The position numbers were made by a program, and so were the translations under genes. This document shows positions 14,098-23,620 of a stretch of 64,000 bases of DNA, piece after piece. Source of the stretch: Nodosilinea sp. LEGE 06152 (GTDB taxonomy: Bacteria; Cyanobacteriota; Cyanobacteriia; Phormidesmidales; Phormidesmidaceae); the NCBI RefSeq assembly GCF_015207525.1, contig NZ_JADEWR010000011.1:1-64000 (forward strand). Direction: 5' to 3'. Position 1 is the stretch's first letter; the number at the start of each line of letters is the position of its first letter. A model generated the notes under the pieces. That model saw only the letters and a list, made by a program, of their open reading frames with translations, was not told where the DNA came from and did no database searches.

Positions 14098-15303
14098 GTG
14101 ACTAAAAAATCGGTGGCGAGCCTGTCGGCAGCTGACGTTTCGGGCAAGCGGGTACTGGTGCGGGCCGACTTCAACGTCCCCCTCGACGACCAGGGTGCCA
14201 TTACCGACGACACCCGCATTCGGGCAGCCCTGCCCACCATTCAAGACCTCACTGGCAAAGGGGCCAAGGTCATTCTGACCAGCCACTTTGGTCGCCCCAA
14301 GGCCCAGGTGGTCGACAGCATGCGCCTCACCCCCGTGGCCAAGCGCCTGAGCGAGCTGCTGGGCCAGGACGTGATCAAGTGCGACGACTGCATTGGCGAT
14401 GAGGTCGCCGCCGCCGTAGGCGCGATGGAAAATGGCCAGGTGGCCCTGCTCGAAAACGTGCGCTTTTATCCCGGCGAAGAGGCCAACGACCCTGAGTTTG
14501 CCAAGCAGCTGGCCGCCAACGCTGACCTGTACGTGAACGACGCCTTTGGTACCGCCCACCGCGCCCACGCCTCCACCGAGGGTGTGACCAAGTACCTCAG
14601 CCCCTCGGTAGCGGGCTACCTGATCGAGAAAGAGTTGCAGTATTTACAGGCCGCGATCGAAAACCCCCAGAAGCCCCTGGCGGCCATTATCGGCGGCTCT
14701 AAGGTTTCCAGCAAAATCGGCGTAATCGAGACCCTGCTCGATAAGGTTGACAAGCTGCTGATCGGCGGCGGCATGATCTTCACCTTCTACAAGGCGCGCG
14801 GCCTCAACGTGGGCAAGTCGCTGGTGGAAGAGGACAAGCTGGAGCTAGCCAAAGCGCTGGAGGCCAAGGCCAAAGAAAAAGGCGTTGACCTGCTGCTGCC
14901 CACCGATGTGGTGCTGGCCGACAACTTTGCCGCCGATGCCAACGCGCAAACCGCCAGCGTTGAATCCATCCCCGACGGTTGGATGGGTCTCGACATTGGC
15001 CCCGACTCGATCAAGGTATTCCAGGACGCGCTGAAGCAGTGCAAGTCGGTGATCTGGAATGGCCCCATGGGCGTGTTCGAGTTCGATAAGTTTGCGGCAG
15101 GTACCGAAGCGATCGCCCATACTTTGGCCGAGCTGACTGACCAGGGCGTGACCACCATCATCGGCGGCGGCGACTCGGTGGCAGCGGTTGAAAAGGTGGG
15201 TGTGGCTGAGAAAATGAGCCACATTTCGACTGGCGGCGGCGCTAGTCTCGAACTGCTCGAAGGCAAAGAGCTGCCCGGCATCGCGGCCCTTGATGAGGCT
15301 TAA
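14098..15303 (+). CDS. pgk: Phosphoglycerate kinase (401 aa)
   Basis: Catalyses 1,3-bisphosphoglycerate + ADP to 3-phosphoglycerate + ATP (reversed in the Calvin cycle). It shows the N-terminal substrate site [15 protein letters not shown] and the HFGRPK region, [10 protein letters not shown], the hinge, and the nucleotide site [13 protein letters not shown] with [21 protein letters not shown]. It starts at GTG (14098), with the perfect Shine-Dalgarno AGGAGG at 14083-14088. The length of 401 is usual. It is monocistronic and ends at a 17-bp terminator. Confidence 0.97.
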   Translation: MTKKSVASLSAADVSGKRVLVRADFNVPLDDQGAITDDTRIRAALPTIQDLTGKGAKVILTSHFGRPKAQVVDSMRLTPVAKRLSELLGQDVIKCDDCIGDEVAAAVGAMENGQVALLENVRFYPGEEANDPEFAKQLAANADLYVNDAFGTAHRAHASTEGVTKYLSPSVAGYLIEKELQYLQAAIENPQKPLAAIIGGSKVSSKIGVIETLLDKVDKLLIGGGMIFTFYKARGLNVGKSLVEEDKLELAKALEAKAKEKGVDLLLPTDVVLADNFAADANAQTASVESIPDGWMGLDIGPDSIKVFQDALKQCKSVIWNGPMGVFEFDKFAAGTEAIAHTLAELTDQGVTTIIGGGDSVAAVEKVGVAEKMSHISTGGGASLELLEGKELPGIAALDEA

Positions 15304-15322
15304 CCCCTAGTCGGCAGGGATA

Positions 15323-15372
15323 TTCAGAAGGGGAGGGCATGTGTGCCCTCCCCTTCTGAACATTTTGCTTTG
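15323..15372 (+). terminator. Strong terminator after pgk
   Basis: A perfect 17-base stem (15323-15339 with 15344-15360) around a four-base loop TGTG, rich in G-C pairs in its core, followed by CATTTTGCTTTG. It starts 19 bases after the pgk stop. It is one of the longest perfect hairpins in the window. Confidence 0.85.
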
Positions 15373-15439
15373 AGTATTTGGCTCCATCGCACCCATCTTC
15401 AGTACTAGGTCGGGGTTCCTACTCCTACAGCATCCACTC

Positions 15440-15666
15440 GTAGCCCCCAAGCATGGCAGTTGGCTCACATTGCCGAGAGCGAGTTGAGTACCTTCTCCCG
15501 TCAGTGTCTCGCCGGACGACGCATCGGCGATTTAGCCACCCCATAGGTTGAAGCCCAAGCCTCGAGTCAAACCACCAATGAGCGCCGACGAAGCGTTCTC
15601 TGGCAGTTCAACATCCACGATGCTCGGCGTAAGCTGCACGCTCTCTATCTCCAAAACTTATCTTGA
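15440..15666 (+). pseudogene. Degraded IS630-type transposase, C-terminal remnant
   Basis: Pieces of the DDE-transposase C-terminus can be read in shifting frames: VAPKHGSWL (15440-15466), then after a one-base shift HIAESELSTFSRQCLAGRRIG, an in-frame stop, and WQFNIHDARRKLHALYLQ before a final stop. These correspond to the family pattern PKHGSWLN-MAEIELSVLSRQCL-RRI...WQFTTxDARIKLKRLYP. The upstream catalytic part is absent. It is an old relic between pgk and the polysaccharide genes. Confidence 0.65.
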
Positions 15667-15958
15667 CAGACCACCAGTACTTCGCACCGCCCTTCAGCAG
15701 CCGGGCTTTCAGGGCATGCAGCCGCACAAAATCCGTCAACCGGCTAGGCCACAGCTGTGAGAAGTACTAAAAGCTGCCATGCGTGGTCGTCTCAAACAAC
15801 CACCCATCTCAATAAATATCAGATTCTGGCTCAGCAGGTCGCCAGTCACCGTGCTGCCACTACGATTAATGTAAAACATCGCCACCTTAGCCATTAGCTA
15901 CTTCAAAGCAGTCATACCCCCCTGGAGCCCTAAACATCAAACCGTCATGCACTGCCCG
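15667..15958. other. Non-coding, possibly further transposon debris
   Basis: No gene or repeat was recognised here. It continues from the transposase relic and ends at the stop of the flippase gene. No inverted terminal repeats were found. Confidence 0.4.
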
Positions 15959-17416
15959 TCACCCATCAGAGGCACTGCCTAAGGCCAGCCGCGTCAGCTG
16001 CCGCACCTCCTTAAACAGCTCGGGTGCCACCACCATCACCGCTACTCCGTAGGTTACCATCCCTGCCGCCGTGCTCACCACCGCCAGCACCAGGGGGCTC
16101 AGCCGATCGCCCACCACCCAATTCAGGCTCAGCATCACCATCGCCATCAGGGCCGTGCTCACCAGCGGCCCCACAAACTGCTTCAGGTACACCAACCAAG
16201 GCACGTCAATCAAAGCCCCCACAACCCACTGCCCCACTGGAAACATCACGTAGGCCCGAATTAAGTAGGCCAGCGCCACCGCCTCAATTCCCCACCGCAC
16301 CGCCAGCACAAAGCCCACTACGTTTAGCGTGGTATCCACCAGCCCCAGGCCCAAGCGCCAGTGGGGCTTATCCATCGCCATCAGCACAGAACTTTTAAAG
16401 AACGTAACCGAGCGTATTACCCCAGCCAGCGACAGCAATTGCAGCACCGGCACCGCTGGTAGCCACTGATTCCCAAAGATCACCACCACTAGGGGCTGCG
16501 CCAGCACCGCTACCCCTACAAAAGCCGGAAAGGCAATCAGACTGGTAAGCTGAGTCGCCCGGTAGTAGGCTCGTCTCAGCTGATCAAGGTCATCCTGCAA
16601 CCGCGAAAAGGTCGGCAGCGCCACCTGGTTGCTAGTGTTTACCAACAGGTAGGTCATAATCGTCAAAATTCGGTAGGCCAGGCTATAGTAACCCAGGGCC
16701 GTGGCATCAAAAAAATAACCGATTAGCAGGTCGTCCGCTCGCGTGTGAAAAAAGGTCAGTGCGTTAAATCCAAAGGTGGTCATGCCAAAGTTCCACAGCT
16801 CTTTGAGGGGGGTCAGCGCCACGTGTAGACCCGGTCGCCAATCGCTGAGCCGCCACAGCACCACCACCGCCACTAGCTCATACACCAGCTGCTGGCCCAC
16901 CAAACTCCACACCCCCAGACCCGCCAGCGCCATAGCCACCCCAACCACGCCACTGAGCGCTGTCGCCACTAGCGATCGCAGGGCAATCGCCTTAAACGCA
17001 AACGCCCGCTCCAGCAACGCCTGCTGCACCGTGCTAAACGAAGTAATCACAAACAAAACCGAAAAAGCCTGCAAAATCGGCACTAGCCCCGGTGCCTCAA
17101 ACCGCCCCGCAATCCAGCTTGCCGACCCCAACGTAGACGCGCACAGCACCACGCTTATACCAAAATTAAGCCAAAAAACCGTATCCAAATGGGTTTGGTC
17201 AATCTGCCGACGCTGAATCAGCGCCTTGGCAAACCCCTCGGCCAAAAACACCTGCACAAACGCCAAAAACACGTTGGCCAGAGCCACCAGGCCAAAATCT
17301 GCCGGCCCCAGCAGCCGCGCCAATATAAAAAAGACAACTAAGGAAACTGCCTGGCTGCCCCAGTTTTGCACTACCGTCCAAACCACTCCCTTAGCGGCCT
17401 TCTGTTTAAGATCCAT
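15959..17416 (-). CDS. Polysaccharide flippase, Wzx/MOP superfamily (485 aa)
   Basis: An integral membrane protein with about 12-14 hydrophobic segments. It starts MDLKQKAAKGVVWTVVQNWGSQAVSLVVFFILARLLGPADFGLVALA, the standard entry of Wzx-type lipopolysaccharide/exopolysaccharide translocases (WzxC-like). These flip lipid-linked sugar units across the inner membrane. The ATG at 17416 is preferred over the longer frame from 17473, whose first 19 residues do not match the family. It is the third gene of a minus-strand cluster, after a glycosyltransferase and an FAD oxidoreductase. Confidence 0.9.
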   Translation of the reverse strand: MDLKQKAAKGVVWTVVQNWGSQAVSLVVFFILARLLGPADFGLVALANVFLAFVQVFLAEGFAKALIQRRQIDQTHLDTVFWLNFGISVVLCASTLGSASWIAGRFEAPGLVPILQAFSVLFVITSFSTVQQALLERAFAFKAIALRSLVATALSGVVGVAMALAGLGVWSLVGQQLVYELVAVVVLWRLSDWRPGLHVALTPLKELWNFGMTTFGFNALTFFHTRADDLLIGYFFDATALGYYSLAYRILTIMTYLLVNTSNQVALPTFSRLQDDLDQLRRAYYRATQLTSLIAFPAFVGVAVLAQPLVVVIFGNQWLPAVPVLQLLSLAGVIRSVTFFKSSVLMAMDKPHWRLGLGLVDTTLNVVGFVLAVRWGIEAVALAYLIRAYVMFPVGQWVVGALIDVPWLVYLKQFVGPLVSTALMAMVMLSLNWVVGDRLSPLVLAVVSTAAGMVTYGVAVMVVAPELFKEVRQLTRLALGSASDG

Positions 17417-17477
17417 TGGGTTTTTGTCTACTAGTTTTGCTCTACCAGGTGTTTGTCTACTAACTGCCAGCACCCCA

Positions 17478-18401
17478 TCAAGCGCGCCGGGAGGTGCCCC
17501 CCAGCCGCAGCCGCACTTTCTCCAACGCGCTGACGTAGCGCAGCCCCATGAGCAAAACAGAGACCCCCAAGCGCTGCTTGAGCGTTTTTAATGTCGGATT
17601 TTTAAAGTTACTAATGGTGAAATTTACCGGCGGAATAAGATCCTGTGCGATCAACCGACCCAGCATTTTAGTCTGCTGCAGCCAGCTATCCTCCGGGCGA
17701 ATAAAGTGATCGTACATGCCTCCAGCGGTCCTCATCGTTCGGCGGCGCAGCGCATCCCAGGTAGGTCGAGCCGGGTGCCGCACCCTGACATCTTCAGCAT
17801 AGATTTGAGCATAGCCCGCCTGAAACACCCGGCCTCCCCACTCCAAATCACCAAAGGATTTCAGCGACTGGTTAAACGGCCCAACGTCCTTAATCACCGA
17901 GCGGCGCACCAACACGTTGGCGGTGGCACCGCCCTTAAAGATCTTCAAATACCGCTCCTGGGGAAACAGCGACACCATCTGATAGAGCTCCACCAGGCTA
18001 GGGTTGTGGCTATCCTGAGGAAAAATCTCAACCCTACCAACCACCATATCGTAGTTATGTGGCTGCCTGAAATAGGTCAAACCCCGTTCTATCCAAGCGA
18101 GGTCTGGAATACAGTCAGCATCGGTAAACGCAAGAATATCACCCTGGGCTAAGGCAATACCCCGGTTGCGGGCGGCGTAGGAACCCGGAGTTTGTTCCTG
18201 CACTAGCTTTACGTTCTTATAGCTATCTGCCAGGCGTTTCACGCCCTCTAGGGAGTCAGAGCCGTTATCCACCACAATGATCTCCAGGCAGACAGCCTGA
18301 TAGGTTTGCTGCGAAAGCGCTTCCAAGCAGCGGTAAAGCCCTGCTTCATCGTTAAAGACAGGAATAATAACTGAAACTAGGGGATAGTCTGCACTTTGCA
18401 T
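17478..18401 (-). CDS. Family 2 glycosyltransferase (307 aa)
   Basis: A GT-A fold enzyme: VSVIIPVFNDEAGLYRCLEALSQQTY at the start, IIVVDNGSDS, the AARNRGIALAQGDILAFTDADC segment with the DxD-type metal motif (DAD), and SFGDLEWGGRVFQAG in the acceptor half. A short hydrophobic/basic C-terminus (SVLLMGLRYVSALEKVRLRLG) may associate with the membrane. It transfers a sugar from a nucleotide donor during polysaccharide assembly; donor and acceptor are unknown. It lies 5 bases from the upstream oxidoreductase gene and 61 bases from the flippase, so it is one operon. Confidence 0.92.
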   Translation of the reverse strand: MQSADYPLVSVIIPVFNDEAGLYRCLEALSQQTYQAVCLEIIVVDNGSDSLEGVKRLADSYKNVKLVQEQTPGSYAARNRGIALAQGDILAFTDADCIPDLAWIERGLTYFRQPHNYDMVVGRVEIFPQDSHNPSLVELYQMVSLFPQERYLKIFKGGATANVLVRRSVIKDVGPFNQSLKSFGDLEWGGRVFQAGYAQIYAEDVRVRHPARPTWDALRRRTMRTAGGMYDHFIRPEDSWLQQTKMLGRLIAQDLIPPVNFTISNFKNPTLKTLKQRLGVSVLLMGLRYVSALEKVRLRLGGTSRRA

Positions 18402-18406
18402 AGCAT

Positions 18407-19936
18407 TTATCCTCCTATTGTTTGAACCGTTAGATTTAGGGGCTGTGGATCAGTCTCTTGGGTTGAGGTCTGCCGCTGCCGCAGCTTCGTCCACTCCTCA
18501 TTAGTAAAGTTTTCGTGGTACGAGCGCTCCACATTCACCTCCCACAGGCGGTGGTTTTCTCCCAAAACATTTTTGGCGGCCAGCAGCGCCGTCAGCATGG
18601 AGTGATCTTGGTTGTTGTAGCGGTGCATGCCATTGCGGCCTACCGTTTGCAGGTTCTCAAAGGTTTCGATGTAGTCCTGCAGCACCTGCAGGTGTCGGCG
18701 GTAGTCGCCGTCGTACACTGGGTAGGCTTTGTGCTGGCGAATGACACAGCCGTCTTCAATATCTTTGAGTTGTACGCCAAGATCCAGGCGAGTGATTTCT
18801 TGGGCGGCCAGCTCCATCAGGGCTGAGTCAGGCATTTCCCAAAGCTCGTCTCCCACGCTGCAGAAGTACTCCATGCCCAGGCAAGTTTTGCTGGTATCGG
18901 GCACCATCGCTGGGCTCCAGTTCTTAAAGTTTTGAATGCGGCCCACCTTAAACTCAGGGCTGTGGATGTAAAGCCAGTTGTCGGGAAACAGGTCAGGCTG
19001 ATCAATAATCAGCGAGACAATCAGAAAGTCGCGATACTTTAGCCCCCGAGCCGCCGCTAGCACCTCCGGCGGGGGCGGTGGGTCGAGCCGATGCACCAGG
19101 GCAGAAATGGGCATCGAATTAATTACGTGATCGGCGGCTAGCTCAAGGGTGCGATCGGGCAGTGCCCCAGCGGGATCCACCTGTTTGGCAATTACCTTGG
19201 TGACAAAGGTGCCCTGGTGCTCTATGCGAACAATTTCTGTGTTCAACTGCACCACCGTTCCCTGCGCTGCCAGCAGATCTTGGCAGCGCTCCCACATCAT
19301 GCCGGGGCCCAGGCGCGGGTAGTCGAAGGTTTTAATCAGGCTCTTGGCCGTTTGGCTACCAAATAGGGCGTTGATCACCACCCGCTTCAGCGACATGTTT
19401 TGAATTCGCTGGGCGGCCCAGTCGGCCCGTATTTGGCTGCAGGGTATGCCCCACACCTTTTCGGTATACGTCCTAAAAAAGGTTTTATACAGCCGTTCGC
19501 CAAAGCTGTCGGTTACCCATTCTTCAAAGGTTTCAGCCTCAACGTTTGGGTTCAGCCGCTTTTTGACTTTGGCCCTAAGGTAGCTGACCACCATGAGAAC
19601 GCTAGACACTAGCCCCAGATTCTTCAGCGTTTTCAGCAGTGAGAGCGGGTAGTCGTAAAACTTGCCCTGGTAGTAAATGCGCGATAGCCGTGGCACCTGA
19701 ATAAAATCGTCGCCCAAAATTTCAGCCCAAATGGTGTTAACTTCTCCCACTTTGGTAAAAAAGCGATGACCGCCAATGTCGAAGCGGTAGCCCTTGTACA
19801 CCTCCGTCCGGGAGATGCCCCCGACTTTCGCGGCCTTTTCCAAAATGATCGACGGCACACCCTGCTTGATCAGTTCGTAGCCTGCGGTTAACCCCGCCGG
19901 TCCGGCACCGATGATGATAACTGGATAACGAGACAT
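18407..19936 (-). CDS. FAD-dependent amine-oxidase-like oxidoreductase (509 aa)
   Basis: A Rossmann FAD site at the start (VIIIGAGPAGLTAGYELIKQG), then KVGGISRTEVYKGYRFDIGGHRFFT, which is typical of protoporphyrinogen-oxidase/UDP-galactopyranose-mutase-like flavoproteins. The C-terminal FAD-contacting part includes TVGRNGMHRYNNQDHSMLTALLAAKN. Proteins of this type are common in polysaccharide clusters, and related ones act on nucleotide-sugars, but the substrate is unknown. It is the first gene of the cluster, with GGAGTT 12 bases before the ATG. The large upstream gap (19937-20769) must hold its promoter. Confidence 0.9.
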   Translation of the reverse strand: MSRYPVIIIGAGPAGLTAGYELIKQGVPSIILEKAAKVGGISRTEVYKGYRFDIGGHRFFTKVGEVNTIWAEILGDDFIQVPRLSRIYYQGKFYDYPLSLLKTLKNLGLVSSVLMVVSYLRAKVKKRLNPNVEAETFEEWVTDSFGERLYKTFFRTYTEKVWGIPCSQIRADWAAQRIQNMSLKRVVINALFGSQTAKSLIKTFDYPRLGPGMMWERCQDLLAAQGTVVQLNTEIVRIEHQGTFVTKVIAKQVDPAGALPDRTLELAADHVINSMPISALVHRLDPPPPPEVLAAARGLKYRDFLIVSLIIDQPDLFPDNWLYIHSPEFKVGRIQNFKNWSPAMVPDTSKTCLGMEYFCSVGDELWEMPDSALMELAAQEITRLDLGVQLKDIEDGCVIRQHKAYPVYDGDYRRHLQVLQDYIETFENLQTVGRNGMHRYNNQDHSMLTALLAAKNVLGENHRLWEVNVERSYHENFTNEEWTKLRQRQTSTQETDPQPLNLTVQTIGG

Positions 19937-20769
19937 AGGACGGGAACTCCTGTATTGAACTGATAAAATCGTCCGGAGCGCGAAGCGGGCGGGGCGCTCT
20001 TGTCACCGCCCTAGACGGCTTGCGTCTTAGATTTTGGCTTGGGTTAGGATCCCCCACCGATCGCCCCCAGACGGTCATTAAGACCCTTGAGAGCGTCCGA
20101 TCGCCAAATGTTTATGCAACCTGCTGAGAGCTGTACGTAGGCTTCTTGGGGTAGTAGCGAGCCGTAGGGAATGCTCGCTAGGCATGGCCAAAATGCTGCA
20201 CCGCCGTTGTAGTTCGAAATAACACGTGAAAGACTCGTCGGAGCTTCGGCCATCTAGAGGTATCCGCGAACTAGAGCATACTTATCCTGCTGCCTTGACG
20301 GTGATTAACCTATCGTTAGTGCCCAACTCAAAGAAGAAAAACAGTTAGTAAACAAACGGCCTGCCTGGCAACCTGATTTCTTCGCGGCTATTAAAACGCT
20401 TCCGGAGAAATACTAGCTGGTTCACCGTTGTCTTACAAACTTTAAAGAAGTCGGAGCAGGAACTGCTAGCGAGGCCTAGGTATTTTCATGGAAGATTTAT
20501 GATTTCAATATGAGATCTTAATGAAGACATATTGCGCTCAATGACGATGCGGTGGTTTCTTCGGAGCTTTAGCGTGACTTCCACCGCTGGAGTTCGTCTG
20601 TGCCAGTCGTTTTGCTGCGGGCTCCAGTGGTTGAGTGACTTGACAGCAGTGCTTTTTTTTATTGATTAAACGTTCATCAAAATGTTAGGGAGCGCGATCG
20701 CTCCCTGAATGAGAATCACTCCCTAGATACATAGATATTGGTGGGGCAGCCTTGGGGTGAGCCAGTACC
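19937..20769. other. Long intergenic region upstream of the polysaccharide cluster
   Basis: More than 800 bases without a convincing gene; a 69-codon minus-strand frame at 20044-20253 has no family resemblance. It contains an 8-bp hairpin TAGCGAGC/GCTCGCTA (20155-20180) that would lie in the leader of the cluster, and the hairpin terminator at 20688. No JUMPstart-like element was recognised. Confidence 0.45.
20688..20705 (-). terminator. HIP1-cored hairpin after the AI-2E transporter gene
   Basis: GGGAGCG-CGAT-CGCTCCC with the HIP1 octamer in its centre, followed on the minus strand by TAACATTTTG. It lies 65 bases after the stop of the minus-strand transporter gene. Confidence 0.6.
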
Positions 20770-21915
20770 CTAGGCGTCGGGCTGCGATCGCACGTAGTCC
20801 GAGTGAGGAGGCTGGTCAGCATCTTCCGGTTCGCGATCGCCCGCGCGATCGAGCACATCAATAATCCAGGCTTCCTCAATCCAGGTTTTGCAGATTACCG
20901 CCAGGGGCAGAGCCAAAATCAGCCCTACAGGCCCGAAAAAGGTGGCAAAAAAGATTTGGGAAATGAGTGTGGCGGCAGGCAGCAGGTCTACCTGCTTCTG
21001 CATCACCATCGGCGAAAACCAGTAGCTCTCGACATTTTGAATCAGCACGTACAGCACAATCACCGCTAGTGCTGTACCGGGCGACTGCAGCAGCGCCACA
21101 AATACCGGAAAGACCGCGCTCAAGGTCGGCCCCAGGTTAGGAACAAAGTTAAACAACCCTGCCAGCATGGCATGGGCAAAGGCGTAGGGTACCCCCAACA
21201 GCACCAGCCCCGTGAAGCTAATCGTAGCGACAAAAATTGAGCTGAGGGCGACTCCACCTAGCCAAAACATGAGAGACTTCTCGCATTTGGTCAAAATTTC
21301 ATCGGCGCGGCGGCGGTAGCCCGACGGAAACAGCCGCAGCAGCAGCCGTCGGTAGGCCGCTGGGTTGGCCAACATCATCAAGGTGAGTATGAGCAGCAGC
21401 AGCACCTGCAGCACAATGGCCACAGAACTGGAGAAAAACGTTAAAAAGTTGCCAAACACCGTAGACCCAATGGAGGCGGCCTGGCGCAGTAGGTCGGGTA
21501 AGCCCGGCACCAGTCTTAGGTCTTGGTCTGGAAACCAGTCGGGGGGGTTGGCCTGAAAGGTATCAAACCAGACGCCCAGCTGCTCAAACCCCTTGGGGGT
21601 CAGCAGCAGCAACTCTTGAAACTGGCTGACAAATAAAGGCAGCATTAGGCCCAGAAAAAGGACCCCCCCCAACAGCACCAACGCCCCCGTTACCAACACC
21701 GATCGCGGACGCGGCCAGCCGTACACCCTCGAAAAGAGCCGTACCAGGCTGTTGAGGGCAATGGTAATGACCACCGCCGCAAAGATGAGTAAGACAATCT
21801 GGCGAAACTGCCACAAAATGACCAGGGCAATGCCCAGGGCGACCAGGTTAATCCAATCGGTTAGCTTCACGGCAAGGGCACCTACACAGTTGATACCTCT
21901 AGGGGCTGTCATCAA
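20770..21915 (-). CDS. AI-2E family transporter (PerM-like)
   Basis: A membrane protein with about eight helices: LVALGIALVILWQFRQIVLLIFAAVVITIALNSLV near the start and a large C-terminal hydrophobic block ending FFATFFGPVGLILALPLAVICKTWIEEAWI. This is the AI-2E/PerM family of exporters or channels; members include the E. coli TqsA and the sodium-proton type. The longest frame starts at ATG 21915, but the first 6 codons fall inside the terminal repeat of an inserted element, so the GTG at 21870 (VKLTDWINL) is a likely original start. It is divergent from pcyA. Confidence 0.85.
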   Translation of the reverse strand: MMTAPRGINCVGALAVKLTDWINLVALGIALVILWQFRQIVLLIFAAVVITIALNSLVRLFSRVYGWPRPRSVLVTGALVLLGGVLFLGLMLPLFVSQFQELLLLTPKGFEQLGVWFDTFQANPPDWFPDQDLRLVPGLPDLLRQAASIGSTVFGNFLTFFSSSVAIVLQVLLLLILTLMMLANPAAYRRLLLRLFPSGYRRRADEILTKCEKSLMFWLGGVALSSIFVATISFTGLVLLGVPYAFAHAMLAGLFNFVPNLGPTLSAVFPVFVALLQSPGTALAVIVLYVLIQNVESYWFSPMVMQKQVDLLPAATLISQIFFATFFGPVGLILALPLAVICKTWIEEAWIIDVLDRAGDREPEDADQPPHSDYVRSQPDA

Positions 21916-22024
21916 TTACTTGCCATAGCCCCAAGAATCGGCGGTTACAGCCCCCAGCCTATTTTTGGGCCGCGACAGCGCTGATGGGCTAAGAATTGTA
22001 GCTAGGATTGATGACACGCCCTAG
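21899..22024. mobile_element. Candidate MITE, copy 1 (126 bp)
   Basis: The ends CTAGGGGCTGTCATCAAT (21899-21916) and ATTGATGACACGCCCTAG (22007-22024) are inverted repeats, matching at 16 of 18 positions. A similar element lies at 25120-25250, with 19 of 20 left-end bases the same and a shared internal GGTTACAGCCCC(C/T)AGCCTA. It has no coding capacity. It occupies the divergent promoter region of the AI-2E transporter and pcyA. Confidence 0.75.
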
Positions 22025-22115
22025 GGTCAAATTGTAGCCGGGTCTAGCGCCAGAGAGTTCTAGTATCCCCAGTTGGGCTGGTATGCTGAGAACTTATCAT
22101 CGTTCTTCGGGTGTT

Positions 22116-22847
22116 ATGGTAGCCCCAACTCCAACCTCTCTACGCGACCAGCAGCACCCGATGATTCGGGGTCTGACCGATCGCATCGAAGCCACCTGGC
22201 AGCAGCACCTAGACCTGTCACCCTACCGCCTGCCGGAGGATTTGGGCTACATTGAGGGCCGCCTGGAGGGCGAAAAGCTCACCATTGAAAACCTGTGCTA
22301 CCAGACACCTCAGTTTCGCAAGCTGCACCTGGAGCTGGCGCGGGTGGGGGCAAACCTAGACATTCTCCACTGTGTGATGTTTCCCCGGCCCGAGTACAAC
22401 CTGCCGATGTTTGGCTGTGACCTGGTCGGCGGACGGGGCCAAATTAGCGCCGCTATTATTGATCTCTCGCCGGTTACTGGGGCACTGCCCCAGGGCTACA
22501 CGACGGCCCTCGATCAGCTGCCCGCTCAAACCTTCGCCGAGGAGCGCGACCTGCCCGGCTGGGGCACCATTTTTTCGCCCTACTGCCGGTTTATTCGCCC
22601 CGCTAGCCCAGCCGAAGAAACAGCCTTCGTGGAGTTGATTGCCAACTATCTAGCGCTGCACTGTCAGCAGGCGTTAGCGTCCCCGGCTACGCCAGACCAG
22701 AGAGCAACAATCATGGCAGGTCAGCGCCACTACTGCGAACAGCAGCAAAAGAATGACAAAACCCGCCGCGTGCTCGAAAAAGCCTTTGGCCAAGCCTGGG
22801 CCGAGCGCTATATGACCACAGTACTGTTTGACCTACCCGAAACCTAG
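22116..22847 (+). CDS. pcyA: Phycocyanobilin:ferredoxin oxidoreductase (243 aa)
   Basis: A ferredoxin-dependent bilin reductase that makes phycocyanobilin from biliverdin IXalpha in two two-electron steps, supplying chromophore for phycobilisomes and phytochromes. It matches PcyA across its length: [36 protein letters not shown], then [26 protein letters not shown] with the catalytic His and Asp (positions 85 and 102 from this start, corresponding to His88 and Asp105 of the Synechocystis enzyme). The frame is open from 22083; the ATG at 22116 gives the usual length. A MITE copy sits upstream. Cytoplasmic. Confidence 0.95.
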   Translation: MVAPTPTSLRDQQHPMIRGLTDRIEATWQQHLDLSPYRLPEDLGYIEGRLEGEKLTIENLCYQTPQFRKLHLELARVGANLDILHCVMFPRPEYNLPMFGCDLVGGRGQISAAIIDLSPVTGALPQGYTTALDQLPAQTFAEERDLPGWGTIFSPYCRFIRPASPAEETAFVELIANYLALHCQQALASPATPDQRATIMAGQRHYCEQQQKNDKTRRVLEKAFGQAWAERYMTTVLFDLPET

Positions 22848-22942
22848 GCCAAAAAATTAGGTTAATTAGCGGAATTTCATCCGTCCATTGGTAGAGGGTT
22901 AACTAGAATAAGAATCTCTGTCGTACATAATCAGCGCCCGCT

Positions 22943-23563
22943 ATGACCGTCAGCTCCCCTACCCCGCTCAGTACCCTCAGCCTAGATACGACGCCTGATC
23001 TAGCTACGCCTCGATTGGGTCGGCTGATTGTATTTACAGGCCCCAGCGGGGTCGGCAAAGGTACGCTGCTGCGATCGCTGCGCCACCGCTACCCCATGCT
23101 CAAACTGTCGGTGTCGGCCACCACCCGCGCTCCCCGCCCCGGCGAAGTCGATGGTCAAGACTACTTTTTCGTAAGCCGAGAAGCATTTCAGGAGATGGTG
23201 TCGCGGGGCGAACTGCTGGAGTGGGCCGAGTTTGCGGGCAACCTCTACGGCACCCCCAAAGCCCCGGTTATGCAGCAGATTGAAGCAGGCCACTGGGTGA
23301 TTTTAGAAATTGAACTAGAGGGTGCCCGCCAGGTGCGCGAAACCTTCCCCAACGCCCTCCAGCTCTTTGTGCTGCCCCCCTCTATCGAAGAGTTAGAAAA
23401 CCGCATTCGACTGCGCGGCAAAGATGCCGACGATGCCATTGAGCGACGGCTGCAGCGGGCACAGGTTGAGATTGACGCCGCCTCAGAATTTGACGAGCAA
23501 ATTGTCAACGACGACCTCGAAATTGCCCTTGAGCATTTAGAGAACGCTATCTTTAGAGACTGA
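22943..23563 (+). CDS. gmk: Guanylate kinase (206 aa)
   Basis: Phosphorylates GMP to GDP with ATP. The P-loop [11 protein letters not shown] lies near residue 33-43, followed by the GMP-binding region [28 protein letters not shown] and the lid region [19 protein letters not shown]. An N-terminal extension of about 25 residues ([23 protein letters not shown]) precedes the core; a start closer to LGRLIVFTG may be used, but no ATG is available there. It is 95 bases downstream of pcyA in the same orientation, perhaps with its own promoter. Confidence 0.95.
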   Translation: MTVSSPTPLSTLSLDTTPDLATPRLGRLIVFTGPSGVGKGTLLRSLRHRYPMLKLSVSATTRAPRPGEVDGQDYFFVSREAFQEMVSRGELLEWAEFAGNLYGTPKAPVMQQIEAGHWVILEIELEGARQVRETFPNALQLFVLPPSIEELENRIRLRGKDADDAIERRLQRAQVEIDAASEFDEQIVNDDLEIALEHLENAIFRD

Positions 23564-23588
23564 CAACCAAGCTTCACAACTCGATCTG

Positions 23589-23620
23589 GCAATGGTTAGC
23601 GCGATCGCGCTAACCATTGC
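23589..23620. terminator. Perfect 32-base palindrome with HIP1 core between gmk and NYN gene
   Basis: GCAATGGTTAGCGC and its complement around the HIP1 core give a perfect 32-base palindrome with no loop mismatch. It lies between two convergent genes, 26 bases after the gmk stop and directly against the stop of the NYN gene, so it may serve as a two-way terminator. Confidence 0.65.

Noticed and set aside
20044..20253. 69-codon minus-strand frame upstream of the polysaccharide cluster
   Set aside because: Composition and sequence do not look like a protein; it lies in a probable leader region.
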